Origin: Xenophilus azovorans DSM 13620
GTDB lineage: Bacteria; Pseudomonadota; Gammaproteobacteria; Burkholderiales; Burkholderiaceae_C
Direction of reading: 5' to 3'
DNA length: 64,000 nucleotides
Assembly (NCBI RefSeq): GCF_000745855.1
Contig: NZ_JQKD01000005.1
Span: 62,001-126,000 of the forward strand
The first letter of the stretch is position 1. Every line of letters starts with the position of its first letter. The notes beneath the pieces were generated by a model. The model was not told the origin of the DNA. It saw only the letters and a list, made by a program, of their open reading frames with translations, and did no database searches. A program made the position numbers and the translations under genes. This document shows, piece by piece, positions 27,321 to 39,000 of the stretch.

Positions 27321-27321
<1 letters not shown>
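25693..27321 (+). CDS. acyl-CoA carboxylase carboxyltransferase (beta) subunit
   Basis: 542 residues, the length of methylcrotonyl-, geranyl- and propionyl-CoA carboxylase beta chains. Characteristic blocks are RERLSLLLDPGTPFLEIASL, VESAGANLM, GSSTAGGAYQTGLSDHIVMV, the N/C domain break near PPRHDAEELLGIMPTDLKRP, and FIQACCQAGTPILYLQNTTG. GASFGAGNYGMCGRGFQPRF and the nearby FSWPNARTAVMGGEQAA are typical of the methylcrotonyl/geranyl/isohexenylglutaconyl branch. It transfers CO2 from biotin to an acyl-CoA. No hydratase or lyase gene of the leucine pathway accompanies it, so the substrate may differ from methylcrotonyl-CoA. Confidence 0.9.
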
Positions 27322-29327
<2,006 letters not shown>

Positions 29328-29336
29328 CGAAGGCCC

Positions 29337-30386
29337 TCAGCCGACTTCGCCGCGCGTCGGCCAGCCGGACAGGTGGCGCTCGGCGATGCCGGCCAGCGCG
29401 GTGATCCATGCGCTGGCGTCGTTGAGCGCCGGGATGTAGTGGAACGCCTTGCCGCCGCTGTCCAGGAAGGCGGCGCGGCCCTCCATCGCGATCTCCTCCA
29501 GCGTCTCCAGGCAGTCGGCCGGGAAGCCGGGGCACAGCACGTCCACGCGGCCGACGCCGCGGCGGCCCAGCTCGCGCAGCGTGGGCTCGGTGTAGGGCTG
29601 CAGCCAGGCGGCGCGGCCGAAGCGCGACTGGAAGGTCACGTTCCAGGCGTCCTCGCGCCACTGCAGGCGCTCGATCAGCTGCATGGCGGTGCGGCGGCAC
29701 TGCGTCTCGTAGGGGTCGCCCAGCCGGATGTTGCGCTCGGGGATGCCGTGGAAGCTCAGCAGCAGCCGGTCGGGCCGGCCGTGGGCCTGCCAGTGGCTCT
29801 GCACGCTGGCGGCCAGCGCATCGATGTAGCCGGCGTCGTCGTGGTAGTCGTTGACGAAGCGCAGTTCGAGCTGCCGGCGCTGGCGCGCCTGCCAGGCGTT
29901 GATCTCGTCGACCACGCTGGCGGTGGTGGTGGCCGAGTACTGCGGATAGGCCTGCAGCACCAGCACGCGGTCGATGCCGCCGGCCTTGAGCGCGTCGAGC
30001 TGCGCGGCGATGGAGGGCGGGCCGTAGCGCATGGCCGGCTGCACCGCCACCCGGTGGCCGCGCTCGCCCAGCCAGCCCTGCAGCAGCGCGGCCTGCCTGT
30101 GCGTCCACACCGCGAGGGGCGAACCCTCGGCGCTCCAGATGCTGGCGTACTTGGCCGCCGAGGCCGCCGGCCGGCGGCGCAGGATCAGGCCGTGCAGCAG
30201 CGGCAGCCACACCGGGCGCGGGATCTCCACCACCCGCGGGTCGCCCAGGAACTGCGCCAGGTAGGGCCGCACGGCGGCGGCGGTGGGCGCCTGCGGCGAC
30301 CCGAGGTTGCACCACAGGACGGCGGTGCGCGAGGCGGCCACCGGGGGGCTCTGGATCGAATCGGGCTCGGGACGGAAGCGGGGCAT
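29337..30386 (-). CDS. hemH: ferrochelatase
   Basis: 349 residues from the ATG at 30386. It reads TAVLWCNLGSPQAPTAAAVR at the N-terminus and carries the catalytic His in LLLSFHGIPERN plus the acidic segment GFPADCLETLEEIAMEG that helps place iron. Ferrochelatase inserts Fe(II) into protoporphyrin IX, the last step of protoheme synthesis, at the inner membrane face. It is convergent with the carboxylase gene (9-base gap). Its start lies only 15 bases from the divergent HAD gene, so the two promoters must overlap the neighbouring coding regions. Confidence 0.94.
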   Translation of the reverse strand: MPRFRPEPDSIQSPPVAASRTAVLWCNLGSPQAPTAAAVRPYLAQFLGDPRVVEIPRPVWLPLLHGLILRRRPAASAAKYASIWSAEGSPLAVWTHRQAALLQGWLGERGHRVAVQPAMRYGPPSIAAQLDALKAGGIDRVLVLQAYPQYSATTTASVVDEINAWQARQRRQLELRFVNDYHDDAGYIDALAASVQSHWQAHGRPDRLLLSFHGIPERNIRLGDPYETQCRRTAMQLIERLQWREDAWNVTFQSRFGRAAWLQPYTEPTLRELGRRGVGRVDVLCPGFPADCLETLEEIAMEGRAAFLDSGGKAFHYIPALNDASAWITALAGIAERHLSGWPTRGEVG

Positions 30387-30401
30387 GCGATATTCTGGGC
30401 C

Positions 30402-31130
30402 ATGACCCGCGCCGCCTCCGCGACCGAAGCACCCCCCCTGGACGTCAAGCGCATCGCGGCGATCACGCTGGACCTCGACGACACGCTCTGGCCGATCTGG
30501 CCCACCATTGAACGCGCGGAGCAGACCCTGCACGAATGGCTGGAGCGCCGCGCGCCGGCCACCGCGCAACTGCTGGCTGATCCGCAGGTCCACCGCGAGC
30601 TGCGCCAGGCCACGGCCAAGGAACTGTCGGACCTGGCGCACGACCTCAGCGCGCTGCGCCGCGAGTCCATCCGCGCCGCGCTGCGCCGTGCCGGCGAAGA
30701 CCCGGCGCTGGCCGACCCGGCCTTCGACATCTTCTTCGCCGAGCGCCAGCGGGTGGAGCTGTACGACGACGTGCTGCCCGCGCTGCGCTGGCTGAGCGAG
30801 CGCTATCCCCTGGTGGCCGTGTCCAACGGCAACGCCGACCTGCAGCGCACCGGCATCGCGCGCTGGTTCCGCACCGGCTTCAGCGCCCGGAGCTTCGGCA
30901 GCGGCAAGCCGCATGCGCCCATCTTCCGCGCCGCTGCCGCCTCGGTCGGCCTGCTGCCGCGCGACGTGCTGCACGTGGGCGACGACGCTGAACTGGACGT
31001 GGCCGGCGCCCTCAACGCCGGCATGCAGGCGGCCTGGGTGGTGCGCGATGCACGCCCCTGGGCGGAGGGTGCGCGGCCGCAACTGGTGGTGCCCAACCTG
31101 CATGCGCTGTGCCTGGCGCTGGATCGCTGA
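30402..31130 (+). CDS. HAD-superfamily hydrolase
   Basis: 242 residues. HAD motif I is ITLDLDDTLWP (nucleophile Asp 24, acid Asp 26), motif II is AVSNGNAD, the motif III Lys is in SGKPHAPIF and motif IV is HVGDDAELDVAGA. An alpha-helical cap lies between motifs I and II. The pattern resembles FMN/phosphosugar-type phosphatases such as YigB, which dephosphorylates FMN and 5-amino-6-ribitylaminouracil phosphate; the true substrate is unknown. It is divergent from hemH with a 15-base gap. Confidence 0.85.
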   Translation: MTRAASATEAPPLDVKRIAAITLDLDDTLWPIWPTIERAEQTLHEWLERRAPATAQLLADPQVHRELRQATAKELSDLAHDLSALRRESIRAALRRAGEDPALADPAFDIFFAERQRVELYDDVLPALRWLSERYPLVAVSNGNADLQRTGIARWFRTGFSARSFGSGKPHAPIFRAAAASVGLLPRDVLHVGDDAELDVAGALNAGMQAAWVVRDARPWAEGARPQLVVPNLHALCLALDR

Positions 31131-31259
31131 GCAGGACGGTCCGGACACATTCGGGAACCAATCCGCCCGCCTTGAAACACACGGAACACGGCTTGCCGGG
31201 ATCGACGGTGGGCCGGGTCGTCCGTGTTTCCACCCCTGTTCGAGAAAGGATCGTTCCGC

Positions 31260-31718
31260 ATGTCCATCGCGCTCCGCCGCCTGCCCGCCCTGTTCGTGTT
31301 GCTTTGCGCCCTGTTGCTGGCCTGGCCGGCCGCCCACGCGCAGCAGATGGTGGCGGCGGCGCGCGACGGGGTGATGCTGCGCAGCGGTGCCAGCGAGCGG
31401 GCGAAGGCCAAGTGGTCGGTGGACCGCGGCTATCCGCTGCAGGTCGTCGGCCGCAGAGGCGCCTGGCTGCAGGTGCGCGACTTCGAGGGCGACCGCGCCT
31501 GGGTGCTGAGCTCGCGCACCAACCGCCGGGCGCACATGGTCTCCAAGGCCAGCGTGCTCAATGTCCGCGCCACGCCGGCCGCGCGGGGACGCATCGTCGC
31601 CAGGGCCGGCTATGGCGACGTGCTGCGCACGCTGGACCGGCGCGGCGACTGGGTCAAGGTGCGCACCGGCGCCGGCGTGGTCGGCTGGGTGGCGCGCAGG
31701 CTGGTGTGGGGGTTCTGA
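31260..31718 (+). CDS. exported protein with two SH3b domains
   Basis: 152 residues from the ATG at 31260. The signal peptide is ALFVLLCALLLAWPAAHAQQ. Two bacterial SH3 repeats follow: about 29-85 (MVAAARDGVMLRSGASERAK ... RAWVLSSRT) and about 92-150 (SKASVLNVRATPAARGRIVA ... VGWVARRLVWGF). Such domains bind cell-wall or peptide ligands in the periplasm. No catalytic domain is present. Its stop is one base away from the convergent hpnE stop. Confidence 0.85.
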   Translation: MSIALRRLPALFVLLCALLLAWPAAHAQQMVAAARDGVMLRSGASERAKAKWSVDRGYPLQVVGRRGAWLQVRDFEGDRAWVLSSRTNRRAHMVSKASVLNVRATPAARGRIVARAGYGDVLRTLDRRGDWVKVRTGAGVVGWVARRLVWGF

Positions 31719-31719
31719 C

Positions 31720-32976
31720 TCAGTCCAGCAGCGCCGCCGCCTCCAGTGCGCTGCGCACGGCGCCCTCGAGCGTGGCCGGGTAGGGGCCTTCGATGTGATC
31801 GCCGCAGGCCAGCAGGCCCGGGGCGACCCGGGCGCCCGGCCGCTGCAGCCCCGGCGTGCAGGCGAAGGTGGCGCGCTTCTCGACGATGGTCTGCACGGGC
31901 GCCAGGCCGGTCCAGCCCAGTTGCTCGCGCGCCTGTCCGATGACCTGCGCCTCCAGCGCGTCGCGCGCCTCGCCGCAGGCGCTGACCACGAAGGCCGCCA
32001 GCCCCTGGGGACCGCCGAGCCGGCCGCGGTCGAACACGAACTGCGCCGGGCCGCCGCGCAGGGCGAGCATCGGCAGGCCCGGCCACGAGGGCGCGCCGCG
32101 CAGGTAGACGGTGGCGATGCCTTCGTGCGCCAGCGCCTCGGCCGTGCGCGCCCAGGCCGCCGCATCGGCCACGCCGGTGGCATGCGCCAGGCGGGCGCTC
32201 TCCCAGGCCGGCGCGGCGAGCACGACGTGGTCGAAGTGCTCGCCGTCCACGCGCCAGCCCTCGCCGTCGGGCTGCAGCGCCTGCACGCGGTGGCCCAGGC
32301 GCATCGCGGCGCCGCGGGCCGACAGCCAGCGCATCGCGGCATCGGGCAGCAGGGTGCCCAGGTCGGTGCGCGGCAGCAGCAGGTCGGCGCCGCCGGGCTC
32401 GGAAAAGAGCGCATCCCGCAGCACGCGCAGGAAGACGGCGCCGCTGGCGCGCGCCACCGGCACGTTGAGCGCCGAGACGCACAGCGGCGCGATCAGCTCG
32501 TCGACGACGCGGGGCCGCAGGCCGGCGCACAGGCCGGCCACCGTCTGCTCCGGCGCGCAGGCGAAGCGGCGCGCCCGCCAATGCAGCGCGGTGCGCAGCA
32601 GCGAATACCGGTCCCGCCACGACCAGCCGCGCGCGCCGGCGATGCCGGCCAGCAGGTCCATCGGCGGCTTCATGCCGGCGGGAATCGCCAGCCCGCCGCC
32701 GTCGGGGAAGCGCAGCGCCAGCGGGGCGCGCAGCAGCGCCTGCTGCGGGTCCACGCCCACGGTGCGCATCAGTTCGAGCGTGGCGCGGTAGGCGCCGATC
32801 AGGATGTGCTGGCCGTTGTCGAGCGCCAGGCCGCCTTCGGCGTCCACGCGGCGCGCGCGGCCGCCCGGCGTGCGCGCCGCCTCGAACACGGTGACGGCGT
32901 GGCCGCCGTGCACGGCCCGCACCGCGCAGGCCAGCCCGGCCCAGCCGGCGCCGACGACGGCGACCGTGCGGCTCAC
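31720..32976 (-). CDS. hpnE: hydroxysqualene dehydroxylase, FAD-dependent
   Basis: 418 residues from a GTG start at 32976 that overlaps the hpnD stop (GTGA). The FAD/NAD-binding motif reads VAVVGAGWAGLACAVRAVHG, followed by FEAARTPGGRARR. The middle block DLLLPRTDLGTLLP and the C-terminal GDHIEGPYPATLEGAVRSA are typical of squalene-associated FAD-dependent desaturases. HpnE reduces hydroxysqualene to squalene in the HpnC-HpnD-HpnE route. Squalene then feeds hopanoid synthesis; the cyclase gene is not in this window. Confidence 0.92.
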   Translation of the reverse strand: MSRTVAVVGAGWAGLACAVRAVHGGHAVTVFEAARTPGGRARRVDAEGGLALDNGQHILIGAYRATLELMRTVGVDPQQALLRAPLALRFPDGGGLAIPAGMKPPMDLLAGIAGARGWSWRDRYSLLRTALHWRARRFACAPEQTVAGLCAGLRPRVVDELIAPLCVSALNVPVARASGAVFLRVLRDALFSEPGGADLLLPRTDLGTLLPDAAMRWLSARGAAMRLGHRVQALQPDGEGWRVDGEHFDHVVLAAPAWESARLAHATGVADAAAWARTAEALAHEGIATVYLRGAPSWPGLPMLALRGGPAQFVFDRGRLGGPQGLAAFVVSACGEARDALEAQVIGQAREQLGWTGLAPVQTIVEKRATFACTPGLQRPGARVAPGLLACGDHIEGPYPATLEGAVRSALEAAALLD

Positions 32977-33815
32977 ATCCGCCCCAGCGCCTGGACCTTC
33001 CACGCCAGCCACAGCTTGCGCAGCGGGGTGAGGGCGATGCGCTGCTGCAGCACGGCGAAATCCTCGGCCTCGATCTCGCGCAGCAGCGTGCGGTAGATGC
33101 TGGCCATCATCAGGCCCGGCTTCTGGCTGCGTCGGTCGGCGTCGGGCAGCAGGGCCATGGCCTCGTCGTAGAAGGCATGGGCGCGCGCGGCCTGGAACTT
33201 CATCAGCGCGACGAAGCGGTCGGAGTACACGCGGCCCAGCAGTTCGTGCGCCTTGACGTCGAACTGCTGCAGCTCGTTGACGGGCAGGTAGATGCGCCCG
33301 CGGATGGCGTCCTCGCCGACGTCGCGGATGATGTTGGTCAGCTGCAGCGCCAGGCCGAGCTTGTGCGCGTAGCCGGTGGTGCGCGCATCGGTCTGCCCGA
33401 AGATGCGCGCCGACACCTCGCCCACCACGCCCGCCACCAGGTGGCAGTAGCGCGCCAGGCCGGCGAAGTCGAGGTAGCGCGTCTGCTGCAGGTCCATCTC
33501 GCAGCCGTCGATCACCTCCTGCAACTGCCGCTCCTCCAGGCCGAAGGCGGCGGCGTGCGGCATCAGCGCCTGCATCGCCGGATGACGCGGCTGGCCGGCG
33601 AAGGCGCTCGCCACCTCGGTGCGCCACCACGCCAGCTTGGTGGCGGCCACGCCGGGGTCGCGCACCTCGTCCACCACGTCGTCCACCTCGCGGCAGAAGG
33701 CGTAGAAGGCGGTGATTGCCGCGCGGCGCTCCGGCGGCAGGAAGAGGAAGGCGTAGTAGAAGCTGCTGCCCGAGGCGGCGGCCTTGTCCTGGACGTACTG
33801 CTCGGGGGTGGTCAT
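32973..33815 (-). CDS. hpnD: presqualene diphosphate synthase
   Basis: 280 residues. Squalene/phytoene synthase signatures are present: GSSFYYAFLFLPPERRAAIT, the first acidic motif DDVVDEV, YLDFAGLARYCHLVAGVVGE and the second acidic motif QLTNIIRDVGEDA. HpnD condenses two farnesyl diphosphates to presqualene diphosphate. It sits between hpnC and hpnE on one strand, with overlap to hpnE. Confidence 0.92.
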   Translation of the reverse strand: MTTPEQYVQDKAAASGSSFYYAFLFLPPERRAAITAFYAFCREVDDVVDEVRDPGVAATKLAWWRTEVASAFAGQPRHPAMQALMPHAAAFGLEERQLQEVIDGCEMDLQQTRYLDFAGLARYCHLVAGVVGEVSARIFGQTDARTTGYAHKLGLALQLTNIIRDVGEDAIRGRIYLPVNELQQFDVKAHELLGRVYSDRFVALMKFQAARAHAFYDEAMALLPDADRRSQKPGLMMASIYRTLLREIEAEDFAVLQQRIALTPLRKLWLAWKVQALGRM

Positions 33816-33870
33816 CGGGGCAGGGCGGATCTCATGGGCGGCGATTGTCGGTGCTGCATCGGGCGCGCCG

Positions 33871-34764
33871 TCACATGCGCAGGGCGCGCCACAGCAGCCG
33901 TGGTGCGTCGGCCCTGCTCACCGTGGGGCGGTGCGAAAAACTGTCGAAGCCCCGGGCCTCGATCTTGCGAAGGATGGCCAGGCCGCCCTGGACCACCAGG
34001 CGCAGTTCCCAGCCGATGCGGCCCGGCAGCCGATGCACGAGCGGCGCGCCCTGCTGCATCAGCTCGCGCGCCCAGCGCACTTCGTCGGCCACCAGCGCGA
34101 TGGCTGCGCGCGGGGGCGGGGCGGGCTTCAGGGGTTCGAAGGCGTCGAAGTCCCCGGGCGCCAGTGCATGGCGCGCGCAGTCGTCCAGCGGCAGGTAGAA
34201 GCGGCCGCGCGGCAAGTCGACGGACAGGTCCTGCCAGAAGTTGGCGAGCTGCAGCGCGCTGCAGATGGCGTCGCTGCGCGCCAGCGATTCGGCGTCGCCG
34301 ATGCCGTAGAGGTGCAGCAGCAGCCGGCCGACCGGGTTGGCCGAGCGCCGGCAGTAGTCCAGCAGCTCGGCCCGGTCGGCGAAGCGGCGGCCGTCGCGCG
34401 TCCAGGCGACATCCTGCGCGAAGGCGTCGAGCAGGTCGGCCAGCAGCGGCTCGGGCAGGCCGAAGTCGCGCACCGCCTGAGCGAGCGGGCCGAACACGCG
34501 GGCCCAGCGCGGCGCGGGCGGCCGGCCGGCGCAGGCGGCGGCCAGCTCCTCGCGGTAGGCGTGCAGGTCGGCCAGCCGCGCGTCGGGCGATGCATCGCCC
34601 TCGTCGGCGATGTCGTCCGCGGTGCGCGCGAAGTGGTAGATCGCGGCGATGGGCGGCCGCAGCCGGGCCGGGCACAGCCAGGAGGCGACGGGGAAGTTCT
34701 CGTAGTGGTCGGGCGCCGCCGCCCGCGTGGGAGCGACGGCCGGCGGGGCAGGGCGGACGGGCAC
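33871..34764 (-). CDS. hpnC: hydroxysqualene synthase
   Basis: 297 residues. It has DHYENFPVASWLCPARLRPP (the HpnC opening), the first acidic motif ARTADDIADEGD, YCRRSANPVGRLLLHLYG and the second acidic motif QLANFWQDLSVD. HpnC converts presqualene diphosphate to hydroxysqualene. It is the first gene of hpnCDE; 55 bases separate it from hpnD. It is divergent from the efflux adaptor gene upstream. Confidence 0.92.
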   Translation of the reverse strand: MPVRPAPPAVAPTRAAAPDHYENFPVASWLCPARLRPPIAAIYHFARTADDIADEGDASPDARLADLHAYREELAAACAGRPPAPRWARVFGPLAQAVRDFGLPEPLLADLLDAFAQDVAWTRDGRRFADRAELLDYCRRSANPVGRLLLHLYGIGDAESLARSDAICSALQLANFWQDLSVDLPRGRFYLPLDDCARHALAPGDFDAFEPLKPAPPPRAAIALVADEVRWARELMQQGAPLVHRLPGRIGWELRLVVQGGLAILRKIEARGFDSFSHRPTVSRADAPRLLWRALRM

Positions 34765-34842
34765 GGCGGCGATTGTCGCGGCGCAGCCCGCGCGGCCCGC
34801 GCGCAGTCACCGCATTGACAGGTGGGAGACCGATCGCCTAGA

Positions 34843-34864
34843 TTACTAACCCGTCGGTCATTAA
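34843..34864 (+). promoter_or_regulatory. operator-like palindrome before the second efflux pair
   Basis: TTACTAACC-CGTC-GGTCATTAA: 7 of 9 arm positions are symmetric. This size and shape fit a TetR-type operator. It lies 38 bases upstream of the preferred adaptor start, and no regulator gene is adjacent, so the cognate repressor must be encoded elsewhere. Confidence 0.5.
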
Positions 34865-34901
34865 ATGCATGACCGCACATCCCGTCTTCCCTTCCCGGTG
34901 C

Positions 34902-36077
34902 ATGCCCATGGTCGCAGCCCCTGCCTTGTCCTTTCTCCGTGCGCGGCCTGCCGCAGGACGGTTGTTCCTCGCCGCGGCGGTCGTGCTTGCGGCCGGCTGC
35001 TCCAGGCCGCCGCCGCCCGAGGAGCCGGTGCGGGCGGTGAAGGTGATGACGGTGGGCGTGGGCGCGCTGGACGCGTCGCCGGAGTTCTCCGCCGACGTGC
35101 GGGCGCGGGTGGAGTCGCGGCTGGGCTTCCGCGTGGCGGGCAAGATCACTCGGCGGCAGGCCGAGCTGGGCCAGCACGTCGAGCGCGGCCAGGTGCTGGC
35201 GCAGCTCGATCCGCAGGACTACCGCCTGGCCGCCGAGGCGGCGCGCGCCCAGGCCGCCGCGGCGCAGACGCAGCGCGACCTCGCCGCCGCCGACCTGCGG
35301 CGCTACCGCGAGCTGCGCGAGCAGAACTTCATCAGCGGCGCCGAGCTGGACCGGCGCGAGGCCAGCTTCAAGTCGGCCCAGGCGCAGTTCGAGCAGGCGC
35401 AGGCGCAGGTCGCCTCGCAGGGCAACCAGGCCAGCTACACCACCTTGGTCGCCGACGTGGCGGGGGTGGTGACGGGCATCGACGCCGAGCCGGGGCAGGT
35501 GGTTTCGGCCGGCACGCCGGTGGTGCGCATCGCGCAGGACGGGCCGCGTGACGTGGTCTTCGCCGTGCCGGAGGACCGGGCCGGCGCGCTCGCGCTGGGC
35601 TCGCCCGTCCAGGTGCGGGGCTGGGCCGGCGGCCGCGAGATCGAGGGCCGGGTGCGCGAGGTGGCGGCCAGCGCCGATCCGGTGACGCGCACCTACACGG
35701 TCAAGGTCGGCATCGATGCCGCCGACGCGCCGGCCCTGGGGGCGACCGTGTACGCCAGGCCGCAGGCGCTGGCGCACGGCGGGGTGCCGGTCATCAAGCT
35801 GCCCACCAGCGCGCTGCGGCAGGAGGGGCAGGGCACGGCGGTGTGGGTGCTCGACACGGCGTCCATGACGGTGAAGTCGCAGCCGGTCCAGGTGGCGACG
35901 GCCGACGGCAACGAGGCGGTGATCGCCGCCGGCCTGGCGCCGGGCCAGCAGGTGGTGACGGCCGGCGTGCACGTGCTCACCGCCGGGCAGAAGGTCGCGG
36001 TCTACAGGGAGAAAGGGACTGCGCCGCCCCCGCCGCCTGGCGGTGCAGCGAACCCGGCCGCCGCGGGGAGCCGCTGA
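34902..36077 (+). CDS. RND efflux periplasmic adaptor lipoprotein (MFP)
   Basis: 391 residues from the ATG at 34902; ATGs at 34869 and 34908 are in frame. The first would sit directly on the operator-like palindrome with no ribosome-binding site, so I prefer a later start. The signal RLFLAAAVVLAAGCSRPPPP ends in a lipobox Cys. Lipoyl, hairpin (AARAQAAAAQTQRDLAAADL) and barrel blocks follow, with LGFRVAGKITRRQAELGQHV typical of this AcrA subgroup. The C-terminus is a Pro/Gly/Ala tail. The next start overlaps its stop (TGATG). Confidence 0.88.
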   Translation: MPMVAAPALSFLRARPAAGRLFLAAAVVLAAGCSRPPPPEEPVRAVKVMTVGVGALDASPEFSADVRARVESRLGFRVAGKITRRQAELGQHVERGQVLAQLDPQDYRLAAEAARAQAAAAQTQRDLAAADLRRYRELREQNFISGAELDRREASFKSAQAQFEQAQAQVASQGNQASYTTLVADVAGVVTGIDAEPGQVVSAGTPVVRIAQDGPRDVVFAVPEDRAGALALGSPVQVRGWAGGREIEGRVREVAASADPVTRTYTVKVGIDAADAPALGATVYARPQALAHGGVPVIKLPTSALRQEGQGTAVWVLDTASMTVKSQPVQVATADGNEAVIAAGLAPGQQVVTAGVHVLTAGQKVAVYREKGTAPPPPPGGAANPAAAGSR

Positions 36078-39000
36078 TGGAGGCCCCGGCGCCGGCGAAA
36101 TCCGGCTTCAACCTCTCGAAGTGGGCGCTGGACCATGCGGCGCTGACGCGCTACCTGATGGTGGTGCTGATGGTGCTGGGCTTCGCCGCCTACTTCCAGC
36201 TCGGGCAGGACGAGGACCCGCCCTTCACCTTCCGCGCGATGGTGGTGCGCACCTACTGGCCCGGCGCCACGGCGCAGCAGGTGGCCGAGCAGGTCACCGA
36301 CAAGATCGAGCGCACGCTGCAGGAGGTGCCCTACGCCGACAAGATCCGCAGCTACTCCAAGCCGGGCGAGTCGCAGGTGATCTTCGAGATCAAGGACTCG
36401 TCGAAGCCGGCCGAGGTGCCGCAGGTCTGGTACACGGTGCGCAAGAAGATCGGCGACATGCGCTACACGCTCCCGGGCGGCATCCAGGGGCCCTTCTTCA
36501 ACGACGAGTTCGGCGACGTGTACGGCGTCATCTACGCCCTGCAGGGCGACGGCTACAGCTACGCCGAGCTGAAGGACTTCGCCGACGACGTGCGCCAGCA
36601 GCTGCTGCGCGTGAAGGACGTGGCCAAGGTCGAGCCCTTCGGCGTGCAGGACGAGAAGATCTGGATCGAGGTCTCGCAGCGGCGCCTGGCGCAGCTCGGG
36701 CTGGACTTCAACGCGGTGCTGCAACAGCTGGGCGCGCAGAACGCGGTGGAGAGCGCCGGCGCCGTGCAGTCGCCGCAGGACGTGGTGCAGGTGCGCGTGG
36801 GCGGCCAGTTCAACGACGTGGAGCAGCTCCGTGCGATGCCGATCCGCGGCAGCTCCGGCCACCAGCTGCGCCTGGGCGACATCGCCGAGGTGCGCCGCGG
36901 CTATGTCGATCCGCCCTCGGTCAAGGTGCGCTTCCAGGGACAGGAGGCGATCGCGCTGGGCATCTCGATGGCCAAGGGCGGCGACATCATCGCGCTGGGC
37001 CAGTCGCTGCGCGACGCCACACGGCGCATCGAGAAGACCCTGCCGGCCGGCGTGACGCTGGCGCAGGTGCAGGACCAGCCGGCCTCGGTGGCCGCCTCGG
37101 TCAACGAGTTCGTGAAGGTGCTGATCGAGGCGGTGGTGATCGTGCTGGCGGTGAGCTTCATCTCGCTCGGGCTGCACAAGGGCGGCCGCTTCGGCTGGTA
37201 CATCGACTACCGGCCCGGCCTGGTGGTGGCCATCACCATCCCGCTGGTGCTGGCCGTGACCTTCCTGGCGATGAACTACTTCGGCATCGGGCTGCACAAG
37301 GTGTCGCTCGGCTCGCTCATCATCGCGCTGGGCCTGCTGGTGGACGACGCCATCATCGCGGTGGAGATGATGGTGCGGAAGATGGAGGAGGGCTACGACA
37401 AGACGCGCGCCGCCACCTTCGCCTACGACGTGACAGCCAAGCCGATGCTCACCGGCACGCTCATCACGGCGGCGGGCTTCCTGCCCATCGGCATCGCCAA
37501 GTCGGTCACGGGCGAGTACACCTTCGCGATCTTCGCGGTGACAGTGATCGCGCTGGTGCTGTCGTGGATCGTCTCGGTGTACTTCGTGCCCTACCTGGGC
37601 ACGCTGCTGCTGAAGGTCAAGCCGCACGACCCCGACGCGCCGCCGCATGAACTGTTCGACACCCCGTTCTACACGCGCTTCCGCCGGACGGTGGGCTGGT
37701 GCGTGCAGCACCGCTGGCTCACCATCGCGGCCACGGTGGGCATCTTCGCGCTGGGCATCTTCGGCATGACGCGCGTGCAGCAGCAGTTCTTCCCCGATTC
37801 CAGCCGGCCCGAGATCATGGTGGACCTGTGGTTCCCGGAGGGCACCTCGTTCCGGGCCAACGAGGAGGTCTCCAAACGGCTGGAGCAGCGGCTGATGCAG
37901 GAGGAGGGCGTCGAGAGCGTCGCCACCTGGGTGGGGTCGGGCACGCCGCGCTTCTACCTGCCGCTGGACCAGGTCTTCCCGCAGACCAACGTGTCGCAGT
38001 TCATCGTGCTGGCCAGGGACCTGCACCAGCGCGAGGCGATCCGCCAGCGCCTGCCGGCGCTGCTGGCGCAGGAGGTGCCGGAGGCGCGCGGCCGCGTCAA
38101 GCTGCTGCCCAACGGGCCGCCGGTGCCGTACCCGGTGCAGTTCCGCGTGATCGGCTCCGACCCGGCGCAGCTGCGCCAGCGCGCCGACGAGGTCAAGGCC
38201 GTGATGCGGGCCAACCCGAACATGCTGGGCGTCAACGACAACTGGAACGAGTCGGTCAAGGCCATTCGCCTGGAGGTGGACCAGGCCAAGGCGCGCGCGC
38301 TGGGCGTGACCAGCCAGTCGATCGCCCAGGCCTCGCGCATCATGTTCACGGGCACCACCGTCGGCCAATACCGCGAGGACGACAAGCTCATCGACATCGT
38401 GCTGCGCCAGTCGCCCGACGAGCGTGAGGCCATCTCGGACATCGGCAACGCCTACCTGCCTACGGCCAGCGGCCGGGCCATCCCGCTGACGCAGATCGCG
38501 CGCCCCGTCTTCACCTGGGAGCCGGGCGTGATGTGGCGCTGGAACCGCGACTACGCCATCACCGTGCAGGGCGACATCGTCGAGGGGCTGCAGGGCGCCA
38601 CCGTCACCGAGCAGTTGCTGCCGAAGCTGCGCGACCTGGAGGCGGGCTGGCAGGAGGCCGGCGACGCCGGCGCGCGCATCGAGGTGGCCGGCGCGGTGGA
38701 GGAGAGCAGCAAGGGCTCCTCCTCCATCGTGGCGGGCGTGCCGATCATGCTGTTCATCGTCTTCACGCTGCTGATGCTGCAGCTGCACAGCTTCAGCCGC
38801 TCGATGCTGGTGTTCCTCACTGGGCCGCTGGGCATCGCAGGGGTGGCCGGCGCGCTGCTGCTGCTGAACCGGCCCTTCGGCTTCGTGGCGCTCCTGGGCG
38901 TGATCGCGCTGATGGGCATGATCCAGCGCAACTCGGTGATCCTGATCGACCAGATCGAGCTGGACCGGGCCGCCGGCGTGCCGACCTGGGATGCCATCGT

